A DNA stretch of 13,058 bases from NCBI GenBank assembly GCA_021792235.1, contig JAJYVC010000035.1, forward strand, positions 1-13,058. Direction: 5' to 3'. Position numbers and translations under genes: made by a program. Position 1 is the stretch's first letter, and each line of letters starts with the position of its first letter. Positions 1-5,848 of the stretch are shown one piece after another. The DNA comes from Microcaldota archaeon. GTDB taxonomy: Archaea > Micrarchaeota > Micrarchaeia > Micrarchaeales > CABMGC01. Below the pieces are notes generated by a model, which made no database searches, had not been told where the DNA came from, and worked only from the letters and a program-made list of their open reading frames with translations.

Positions 1-12
1 ATCAAAATTGAT

Positions 13-1242
13 ATGCTAAAGATTAGGCGCAATATGGCAGAAAGTAGCGTTGCAACGAATCAAAAAGATATTCCATCGGAGTTAACAGCCATGGTAAACA
101 AGCTTATGCGCCCAGAAGGCTATCTATGGGCAGGATTTCCGAGATTTTGCGAGCTTTTTGGAAGAGATGCACTTATCACATCATTGCAGCTCATGAGATT
201 TAATACAGATATACCTAAAAATTCTATAATGGCGCTTGCAAAGCTTCAAGGAAATAAATCGGATCCAGTTAATGGCGAAGAACCTGGAAAGATAATACAT
301 GAATATTATGATCATGGCGTTGATGCTGAATTTATAAAATATAAATCACCAATTGGGTGGCTAAAACCCTTTGTACCCGTATACTTTTCCATAGACAGCA
401 CCCCGTTGTTTTTGATAACAATAAGCAATTATTACAATGTAAAAAAAGACAAAAGGTTACTTGACACCCTCATGCCTAACATTCTGGCATCAATTAACTT
501 TATAATCAATAGTTGCGAAAAGGATGGGATGCTGAAATACAATAAGCTTTGTAACGGAAGCAGTTTGCAGTCTCAAAGCTGGAAGGATGGCATAGGAAAT
601 CTGACTGACAACTTAGTTGGTCCAGTAGCTGTTGTAGAAGTACAGGGATATGCGTACATGGCACTTAAATCAATGGTTCCGATAATCCGGGATGAAGGAT
701 TTGACGGCCTTTCTGATCGCATGGATGCCGTTGCAAATAGAATTAAGGAAGCATTCAATAAAAGTTTTTGGGATGCTGGCAACGAATTTTATCATTTAGC
801 AATTGATGGGCATGGGAAAAAGCTGGACATCATAACCAGCAATCCAGGACATCTACTGTTTACAGGGATTATAGATAAGGAGCATGCCGATAAGGTTGTA
901 AAAAGACTGTTCAAATCCGATATGCTTACTCCATATGGGATAAGGACGCATTCAGAACACGATAAAAATTTCGATGAATATGCGTATCAAAGGGGCTCTG
1001 TTTGGATACAGGATAATTGGATAATTGCACAAGGATTAAAGAATATGGGTTATATGCAAGAATATAATACAATAAGAGAATGCATATTAAAACTATTCAG
1101 AGAATTAAAAAGTGCCCCGGAATATATAGCAGTGTCACGTTCGGGTAAAATAATACCTCCTGAAAATCTTCCAGAATCAAGCAGGCCATGTGATCCCCAA
1201 GCATGGACAATTGGTGCAATTGCAGATTTTTTGGTAGATTAA
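13..1242 (+). CDS. Amylo-alpha-1,6-glucosidase (glycogen-debranching type) catalytic domain, possibly 5'-partial
   Basis: This protein of 409 residues resembles the (alpha/alpha)6-barrel catalytic domain of glycogen-debranching amylo-alpha-1,6-glucosidases, which hydrolyse alpha-1,6 branch glucose in glycogen-like polymers. Seen in the sequence: the family entry motif GFPRFCELFGRDALITSLQL near residues 41-60, SWKDG near 190, GPVAVVEVQGYAYMAL near 203-218, the segment GSVWIQDNWIIAQGL near 330-344 and the ending CDPQAWTIGAIADFL. Full-length family members are often 600 residues or more with an N-terminal beta domain, and the frame is open through bases 1-12 to the left edge. The gene may therefore start outside the window; the ATG at 13 is only the first available start. 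The sequence is AT-rich (19 G+C in bases 301-360) compared with the right half of the window. A general GH15/GH63-like glucosidase is the alternative. No cytoplasmic export signal is seen. Confidence 0.82.
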   Translation: MLKIRRNMAESSVATNQKDIPSELTAMVNKLMRPEGYLWAGFPRFCELFGRDALITSLQLMRFNTDIPKNSIMALAKLQGNKSDPVNGEEPGKIIHEYYDHGVDAEFIKYKSPIGWLKPFVPVYFSIDSTPLFLITISNYYNVKKDKRLLDTLMPNILASINFIINSCEKDGMLKYNKLCNGSSLQSQSWKDGIGNLTDNLVGPVAVVEVQGYAYMALKSMVPIIRDEGFDGLSDRMDAVANRIKEAFNKSFWDAGNEFYHLAIDGHGKKLDIITSNPGHLLFTGIIDKEHADKVVKRLFKSDMLTPYGIRTHSEHDKNFDEYAYQRGSVWIQDNWIIAQGLKNMGYMQEYNTIRECILKLFRELKSAPEYIAVSRSGKIIPPENLPESSRPCDPQAWTIGAIADFLVD

Positions 1243-1302
1243 TTATTGTTCTGCGTCTGACATTCATTTAGTATCCGCAGCGTTTTCGCATTAAAGAGCA
1301 CC

Positions 1303-1310
1303 TATAAATA
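1303..1310 (+). promoter_or_regulatory. TATA box TATAAATA upstream of the ART-like gene
   Basis: TATAAATA overlaps the first base of the ATG at 1310, so it cannot drive a transcript starting there. Its centre lies about 27 bases before the in-frame ATG at 1334. If this is the promoter, the message is nearly leaderless and the protein starts at residue 9 of the longest ORF. Confidence 0.4.
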
Positions 1311-1945
1311 TGAGAAAATACACTAATTTAGTCATGGAACTGCGTGGTCGCAATTTAAAAAGCAATGCGGTTGGCTTAACTCTGTTTGAGAATGTCATTA
1401 GGAGAGATCCAAAAACAGCGATAGGCGAATTTTGTGAAAACCCAACCGAAGAATATAAGCTTTCAAAAATACTTTCGTTGGAAATTCAAGATTTATTGGA
1501 AAAAAGCGGAGCAGGTTCAATTGCTTCAAATAAAAACAAATACGATATTGCAAGTGATATAATATTTAGTAACCTAAACAGATGCATAAGTGTCACTAAA
1601 AGCGTGTATAGGGGATATTCATTTGCCACTCAGGACAAGATGCACGACACAATTATGGATATACTTATAGACGGCATAAGCACGAACAAGCATGATGGCT
1701 ATATTTACCTTTCTGCAATCCCTTCAGTTGCCGTTGAATTTTCAATGAGTACTGGCCAATATGGTTTTGTTGTAAAATTTGACGCGTTGCAGATAAAATA
1801 TGAGGGGGTTGTATACAGCCAGACAGGCAAGCTTAATACAGAGCCATTTTCACTGAGGTTTGAGGCTGAAATAAGGGCTTATGAAAACATAAAGCCTGAA
1901 GCAGTAAAGTCCATATGCATTATAGACCGATTGCGTAGGCAATAG
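1310..1945 (+). CDS. Putative ADP-ribosyltransferase-fold protein
   Basis: The product is 211 residues from the ATG at 1310, or 203 from the ATG at 1334 that a TATA box favours. I do not recognise a named family, but the C-terminal 110 residues show the order expected of an R-S-E ADP-ribosyltransferase fold. There is an Arg in VYRGYS (R101), then a strand-helix YLSAIPSVAVEFS (133-145) in the place of the S-T-S motif, then FEAEIRAYENIKPEAVKSI (184-202), which carries an E-x-E pair (E185, E187) followed by the 'hydrophobic-P-E-A-I/V' strand common in such domains. The first 95 residues are helical and may be a separate domain. No signal peptide or membrane segment is seen, and no antitoxin-like gene is adjacent. 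The gene is AT-rich like its upstream neighbour. The fold assignment is my inference from motif order. Confidence 0.5.
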   Translation: MRKYTNLVMELRGRNLKSNAVGLTLFENVIRRDPKTAIGEFCENPTEEYKLSKILSLEIQDLLEKSGAGSIASNKNKYDIASDIIFSNLNRCISVTKSVYRGYSFATQDKMHDTIMDILIDGISTNKHDGYIYLSAIPSVAVEFSMSTGQYGFVVKFDALQIKYEGVVYSQTGKLNTEPFSLRFEAEIRAYENIKPEAVKSICIIDRLRRQ

Positions 1946-2015
1946 GTTTAAATAATAGCCAGAACCGCAGGTTAGATTACGTCTTTATAGCCCAAGTACA
2001 GCGCAAAAGATAGTG

Positions 2016-2028
2016 TTTTATAAATATA
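2016..2028 (+). promoter_or_regulatory. TATA box for the 16S rRNA gene
   Basis: TTTTATAAATATA is the strongest TATA-like element in the 215-base stretch between the upstream gene and the 16S gene. An archaeal start about 25 bases downstream would fall near 2045-2050, giving a leader of roughly 115 bases before mature 16S. The stretch 1946-2160 shows no ORF or tRNA. Confidence 0.55.
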
Positions 2029-2161
2029 TCTGTGTTAAGATATACTTTGCAATAGAGTTTAGCTATGCTAAATTCTATGCGTTTTATGAAAATTCCTGTT
2101 GGAATTGGATGTAGTCTTGAGTAGTGTAAGGAAGAACCGCAAGAACAATTGCAAAGTTTAA

Positions 2162-3649
2162 AAACTCCAGTCGATGCTGCTGGAGGACACTGCTATCAGA
2201 TTTCGACAGCCATGCAAGTCAGCTCAGCCACTTGGCTGGGCGGCGTACGGCTCAGTAACGCGTGGTCAATCTACCGCAGAGAGGGGCATAACGTTGGGAA
2301 ACTGACGTTAATTCCACATAGGCTATGGATTCTGGAAGGAACTATAGTCAAAAAGGTTGCGAATTGGAGCATTACCGCTCTGCGATGAGACTGCGTCGGA
2401 TCAGGCAGATGGCGGGGTAACGGCCCACCATACCGTTGACCCGTAGGGGATATGAGAGTAAGAGCCCCGAGAAGGGCACTGAGACAATGGCCCTAGCGCT
2501 ACGGCGTGCAGCAGGCGCGCAAACTCCACAATGCGCATACGCGTGATGGGGGGAATCTGAGTGGTTCACTTCGGTGAACCTTTTACCAAGTCTAATCCGC
2601 TTGGGGAATAAGTGCTGGGTAAGACCGGTGGCAGCCGCCACGGTAATACCGGCGGCACAAGTGGTGTTCACAATTATTGGGCTTAAAGCGTTAGTAGCCG
2701 GCTGAAACCGTCTTGTGTGAAATGTTGGTGCATGACATCAACACGTGCATAAGATACCTTTCGGCTAGGGAGTGGGAGAGGTCAGGAGTATTCATGGGGT
2801 AAGGGTAAAATCTCGTAATCCTATGAAGACTACCGGTGGCGAAGGCGCCTGACCAGAACACATCCGACGGTGAGTGACGAAGGCCAGGAGAACGAATCGG
2901 ATTAGATACCCGAGTAGCCCTGGCAGTAAATGATGCAGACTCTGGTGTTGCGTTTATCATGAATAAATGCAGTACCGTAGGACAACTGTTAAGTCTGCCG
3001 CCTGGGGAGTACGGCCGCAAGGTTGAAACTTAAAGCAATTGGCGGGGGAGCACACAAGGGGTGGATGCTACGGTTCAATTGAATTCAACGTCAGGAACTT
3101 TACCTGGAGCGACGGCAGTGTGAAGGTCAAGCTAATGACTTTGCCTGACAAGCCGAGAGGTGGTGCATGGCGATCGTCAGTTCGTGGTGTGAACTCTCCG
3201 GTTAAGTCCGGTAACGAACGAGATCCTCGTTGACAGTTGCTACCGTTCCAGAGATGGGACGGGCACTCTGTCGAGACCGCCTGCGTTTAAGCAGGAGGAA
3301 GGAGAGGGCGACGGTACGTCAGTATGCCCCGAATCTCCAGGGCTACACGCGGCATACAGAGGTTGGTACAATGGGTCGCTACCCAGAGATGGGACGCTAA
3401 TCCCCTAAAACCAATCCAGGTCCGAATTGAGGGTTGAAACTCACCCTCATGAAGTTGGAATCCCTAGTAATCGCGTGTCACCAACGCGCGGTGAATATGT
3501 CCCCGCTCCTTGCACACACCGCCTGCCAAGTCATCCAAGTGGGGCCTTAGTGACGCAGCATCCTCGTGATGCTTTCGAACTAAGGTTCCGTGAGGGGGGC
3601 TAAGGCATAACAAGGTATCCGTAGGGGAACCTGTGGATAGATCACCTCA
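2162..3649 (+). rRNA. 16S ribosomal RNA
   Basis: This is a complete, intron-free small-subunit rRNA gene of about 1,490 bases. The 5' end (CTCCAGTCGATGCTGCTGG from 2165) matches the archaeal start with helix 1 intact, and the 3' end is GATCACCTC at 3640-3648. Recognisable landmarks are the 530 loop GTGGCAGCCGCCACGGTAA (2628-2646), ATTAGATACCC (2901-2911), AAACTTAAAGCAATTGGCGG (3026-3045), GCATGGCGATCGTCAG (3166-3181), TGCACACACCGCC (3511-3523) and AACAAGGTATCCGTAGGGG (3609-3627). Archaeal features include GGAATTGGCGG-like and GTATGCCCCGAAT segments. Many positions differ from near-universal consensus, but changes in core helices are matched by partners, so it looks functional and not decayed. 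No 23S, 5S or tRNA gene lies in the following bases, so the rRNA genes appear unlinked. End coordinates are good to a few bases. Confidence 0.97.
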
Positions 3650-3667
3650 AAACTTTACGAAGTTTTG
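3648..3667 (+). other. Perfect hairpin at the 16S 3' end
   Basis: CAAAACTT and AAGTTTTG form an 8-bp perfect stem around a TACG loop. It begins on the last base of the anti-Shine-Dalgarno sequence. It may guide 3' processing of the 16S precursor, or compete with a longer helix formed with the leader (AAAGTTT at 2153-2159). Confidence 0.5.
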
Positions 3668-3737
3668 GACAAAAATAGTGTGCGTTAAAGCGCAAAGTAT
3701 TGCGGGCTTCTCGCTAAAATCTCAAGGCTACATCCTC

Positions 3738-3743
3738 TTTTTT
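3738..3743 (+). terminator. T-run, possible 16S terminator
   Basis: TTTTTT follows the 16S trailer. Archaeal terminators are often simple T-runs, so this may end the rRNA transcript; the same AT-rich patch could instead act as a promoter element about 25 bases before the ATG at 3766. Confidence 0.3.
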
Positions 3744-3765
3744 ATTGCTAATGCTACATATGTTT

Positions 3766-4320
3766 ATGATCAAATCAAAAAAGACCAGACTTGCTCAGGA
3801 GAAGGCAGAGCTGATCAGGTATCTGACAGGCGACTTTACAGAAGCCATAGCCAAGCGAAGGCTATCTATGGTTGATGGAGGCGGATACAGGTTTATCGAC
3901 GGCCATGAGCCGTTCCGTGCTCCAAATTTTCCAGACGTTGATGGCACACCTCCGAAGAATCTGGACATAGTAAGGATTGAGTTGGCGACTGGAAATGTCA
4001 CAGAGATATATGAAGTAAAGAGCACTACCACTGACGGGAATGAATTTGATGTGAATGGTCAATGTGGCATGTTCATGGAACACGCCAGAAAACTTGGGAT
4101 CCCGACCTACATTATTGTTGTCAGGATGGATAGGCAGCTTGATGAAGATATCATGCATGCGGATGAAAATGGAGATATACGTATAAACAAGCAAGTTTAC
4201 GAATCCGAATTCAAGCATTTTCTTGAAAGCGCTAAGATAGAGATATATCAGCATGATGCCTTCAGGATAGAGAATGGAAAGTTCATAATAGGCGATGGAA
4301 AAGAACTTGCAAGAAAATGA
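3766..4320 (+). CDS. Small PD-(D/E)XK nuclease-like protein
   Basis: The product is 184 residues from the ATG at 3766; alternative in-frame starts are TTG 3745, ATG 3751 and ATG 3760. I chose 3766 because the protein then begins MIKSKKTRLAQEKAELIRYL, a natural helical start. The middle has the layout of a restriction-like nuclease core: NLDIVRIEL (D67), a hairpin, IYEVKST (E83, K85), then a helix NGQCGMFMEHARKLG with a conserved-type Gln (Q99), and a buried strand TYIIVVRM. The D-x15-E-x-K spacing fits PD-(D/E)XK enzymes, which cleave DNA or RNA with Mg2+. The partner, substrate and biological role are unknown. It sits alone between the 16S gene and an IS element and is probably cytoplasmic. 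The fold call is inference from motifs, and the family is not one I can name. Confidence 0.5.
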   Translation: MIKSKKTRLAQEKAELIRYLTGDFTEAIAKRRLSMVDGGGYRFIDGHEPFRAPNFPDVDGTPPKNLDIVRIELATGNVTEIYEVKSTTTDGNEFDVNGQCGMFMEHARKLGIPTYIIVVRMDRQLDEDIMHADENGDIRINKQVYESEFKHFLESAKIEIYQHDAFRIENGKFIIGDGKELARK

Positions 4321-4324
4321 ACGA

Positions 4325-4492
4325 TCAATACCTTAGAATGTCGCCGTATATGTTGGAATTGCCTAAAAGCATGCCATCTCCATAGTAGACTCTCCTCCTT
4401 TTATAGCAGTCCTTCTGTCTGACATCCTCCCACGAATAAATTCTGTGGGGTTCCTCTGCAATTGCAGATGGTTTGGCGTTTCTATCATTCAT
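4325..4492 (-). CDS. Short ORF overlapping the tnpB stop (55 aa)
   Basis: This frame runs from an ATG whose last two bases are the first two of the tnpB TGA stop (ATGA overlap) to a TGA at 4325-4327. The 55-residue product begins MNDRNAKPSAIAEEP and ends GNSNIYGDILRY; it is rich in Tyr and Arg in the middle (YKRRRVYYGDG). It reads straight through the IS right-end hairpin and into the flanking DNA. It may therefore be a chance frame over an omega-RNA, or a remnant of the gene the element entered. No family is recognised. Confidence 0.25.
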   Translation of the reverse strand: MNDRNAKPSAIAEEPHRIYSWEDVRQKDCYKRRRVYYGDGMLLGNSNIYGDILRY

Positions 4493-4600
4493 AGACTATC
4501 GCCTCTGGGCGTATCAGTGCTGCCCTTGAACACATCCCTGTCTGTGTTCAATTGACCTATGTTGCTGTTTATTGGTTGACACGAAGCGATATTGAATGAT
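4420..4600 (-). ncRNA. Probable omega-RNA scaffold of the TnpB element
   Basis: IS200/IS605 elements encode the TnpB guide RNA across the 3' end of tnpB and the right end of the element. Here the right end contains a CCCAC...GTGGG hairpin followed (minus strand) by AGGATGTCA, as seen in other archaeal elements of this family as I recall them. The scaffold 5' boundary is not visible, and the value given is a guess. The guide would be the host sequence just beyond the end, from about 4419 downward. Confidence 0.4.
4429..4449 (-). repeat. IS right-end hairpin
   Basis: CCCAC-GAAT pairs with ATTC-GTGGG with one bulged T and a two-base loop. Subterminal hairpins of this kind are the TnpA recognition sites of IS200/IS605 elements and also form the 3' part of the omega-RNA. 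Confidence 0.6.
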
Positions 4601-5277
4601 GCATTTGCGTCTGCATGGTCAACGTGGCCACACGAATGGCACACGAATTTCTTTGAATCCCTAATCCCTATGTTTCCACACCTTGAACACTCTTGCGATG
4701 TGTTTTTAGGCTCCACATAGGTTAGAGGTATTCCGCATAATTTAGCCTTGTATTCCATGAAATTCTGCAGCTGATAAAATGACCAGATGTGCAGACTATA
4801 GTTGAACTTCTTTGTATGCTTCTTGTTATTCCTAATTCCATCAAGTTGTTCGAGTTTGATTCCTGCATTGTTCACGATTGCAATGTTGACTATCTCCTTC
4901 GCAATCTTGTGGTTGAGGTCTCTAATTATTCTTGGTCCCCTGTTCTTTATTTTCTTGACGAGTCGCAGTTTGCCCTTCTTTTGCAAATCCTTTCTGATAT
5001 TCCTGTATTTATTATGGATGTGACGTGCCTCCTTTCCAAGTTTCCATACCTTTCCTGTTGAAGGATTGGCTACAACTGCAATATGTCCTGTTGTATTTCT
5101 ATCAACCCAGATCCATGCGTTTGGTGTTATCTGAGGCTGTTCCTTTATGCTGACTGAAACATAGGCATATTCATTGTCGAGTTCTATCTGGTTTATTTTT
5201 TCAAAGTCATTTCTGAAATTATGTTGGGTCTTGAATTTCAGGCATGAAATCTCTATTACTCTTTTCTCTTTATCCAC
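4489..5277 (-). CDS. tnpB: TnpB RNA-guided nuclease, N-terminally truncated or frameshifted
   Basis: This GTG-started frame of 262 residues is the C-terminal two thirds of a TnpB, the RNA-guided endonuclease of IS200/IS605 elements and ancestor of Cas12. The RuvC site is complete: D59 in WVDRNTTGHIAVVA, E143 in KLEQLDGIR, D223 in HADANASFNIA. The target-nucleic-acid zinc finger is present as C197-x2-C200 and C213-x2-C216. Typical TnpB proteins have about 330-400 residues, so the start is missing. A frame shifted by one base directly upstream (5270-5479) reads like the missing N-terminal part; an extra base near 5278-5290 would explain this. Translation from GTG 5277 would lack most of the guide-binding region. 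The stop overlaps the ATG of a short downstream ORF. Confidence 0.88.
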   Translation of the reverse strand: MDKEKRVIEISCLKFKTQHNFRNDFEKINQIELDNEYAYVSVSIKEQPQITPNAWIWVDRNTTGHIAVVANPSTGKVWKLGKEARHIHNKYRNIRKDLQKKGKLRLVKKIKNRGPRIIRDLNHKIAKEIVNIAIVNNAGIKLEQLDGIRNNKKHTKKFNYSLHIWSFYQLQNFMEYKAKLCGIPLTYVEPKNTSQECSRCGNIGIRDSKKFVCHSCGHVDHADANASFNIASCQPINSNIGQLNTDRDVFKGSTDTPRGDSL

Positions 5278-5479
5278 ATTGATAGATTGGGAAGGGCGAA
5301 TGCTTTATTTTGTCCTTCATCACATAGAAACCTTTTCCTTCGTTAGTGAGAAATCTTCCATAATCGTAGTGCCTATGACCCAACGCAGTTCCACCGACTC
5401 TTAAATAAGCTTTCACTTTTTCTGCGTTGTCATCTACATTTATGATATGCCCATACGGTATAAATAATCGGTTTTTAAT
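5270..5479 (-). pseudogene. Likely frameshifted N-terminal part of tnpB
   Basis: The frame is open from 5518 to a TAA at 5270-5272 and encodes a peptide that includes KNRLFIPYGHIINVDD, ALGHRHYDYGRFLTNEGKG and MKDKIKHSPFPI. It has no ATG or TTG start near its beginning; ATT at 5479 stands where one would expect a start. Joining HSPFPI to NVDKEKRVIEI of the tnpB frame by skipping one base gives a smooth beta-rich continuation and a protein of about 330 residues. I infer a one-base insertion in tnpB, but the peptide could also be an unrelated remnant. Confidence 0.5.
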
Positions 5480-5723
5480 TGCAAGAATTGATGCTACCGA
5501 CCTTATCCCACTGTTGTTCTATATATTTCTTTATTACTGACATGCTTACGTTTCCTGCGGTTGAAAGGAAGTATGAACGAGTCCAGAGAGTAGGCATCTT
5601 TAGAAGTTCTGGAAATTCATTTCTTAGATACCTCGAACTTCTGCCCTTGAATCTCTTGACTACTGGGCTTTCTGCTATGCATTCTGTAAACCTTAGTAAG
5701 CAAAGCCCTGATTGCAAGAGCAT
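5475..5723 (-). pseudogene. tnpA: TnpA (Y1 HUH transposase) C-terminal remnant
   Basis: Residues 20-72 of this 82-codon frame match the C-terminal half of IS200/IS605 TnpA: ESPVVKRFKGRSSRYLRNEF, then MPTLWTRSYFLSTAGNVS, then IKKYIEQQ with the expected catalytic tyrosine. TnpA enzymes are about 130-150 residues and need an HxH metal site upstream; here that half is absent and the frame meets a TAG a few codons before the ATG. The remnant should not be able to cut single-stranded ends, so the element is not self-mobile. The first 18 residues do not resemble TnpA. Confidence 0.8.
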
Positions 5724-5793
5724 GTTTGTGGGCGACCTGTTGCTCTACATTTAAGTCCTTTATCTTGAGCATCTTTGACCTTAAAGCCAGCAT
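5617..5793 (-). CDS. Short ORF with its own TATA box (58 aa)
   Basis: An ATG at 5793 lies about 27 bases after TTTAAATATC (minus strand, 5824-5815), the spacing of a leaderless archaeal gene. The 58-residue product starts MLALRSKMLKIKDLNVEQQ, continues VAHKHALAIRALLTKVYR and then overlaps the tnpA remnant out of frame up to a TGA at 5617-5619. The first 36 residues look coding, while the rest is probably a shadow of tnpA. It may be the front of a host gene cut by the element. No family is recognised. Confidence 0.3.
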   Translation of the reverse strand: MLALRSKMLKIKDLNVEQQVAHKHALAIRALLTKVYRMHSRKPSSQEIQGQKFEVSKK

Positions 5794-5814
5794 ATGAAAA
5801 GAGATGACATCAGC

Positions 5815-5824
5815 GATATTTAAA
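5815..5824 (-). promoter_or_regulatory. TATA box upstream of the short ORF
   Basis: TTTAAATATC on the minus strand, centred about 27 bases before the ATG at 5793. It lies between the peroxiredoxin stop and the IS remnant. Confidence 0.4.
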
Positions 5825-5848
5825 CCTGACTGGCATCACGACATGGCA

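Larger units (their letters stand above)
4420..5723 (-). mobile_element. Decayed IS200/IS605-family element (tnpA remnant + tnpB)
   Basis: The element is read on the minus strand: tnpA remnant (5475-5723), tnpB (4489-5277, plus an upstream fragment in another frame), then a right-end hairpin near 4429-4449. No convincing left end is found; similarity to TnpA stops near 5690-5723, where an unrelated frame takes over, so the left end and the HUH half of tnpA seem deleted. The element is probably immobile on its own, but its TnpB nuclease half is intact. It lies between the nuclease-like gene and the peroxiredoxin gene. Confidence 0.75.

Noticed and set aside
2149..3233. Open frames inside the 16S gene (for example 2149-2388 plus, 2372-2671 minus, 2691-3020 minus, 3039-3233 plus)
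   Set aside because: They lie wholly in the rRNA gene, resemble no protein and are explained by chance.
3340..3385. Apparent 13-base insertion in the 16S near CATACAGAGG
   Set aside because: At first TACAATGGG at 3367 looked like the conserved site displaced by an insertion. Aligning CATACAGAGG with the usual GCTACAATGG makes the following stretch fit the archaeal sequence without a gap, so these are substitutions.
3862..4254. 130-codon minus-strand frame opposite the nuclease-like gene
   Set aside because: It is a shadow of the plus-strand gene, which has ordered nuclease motifs; the minus frame has none.
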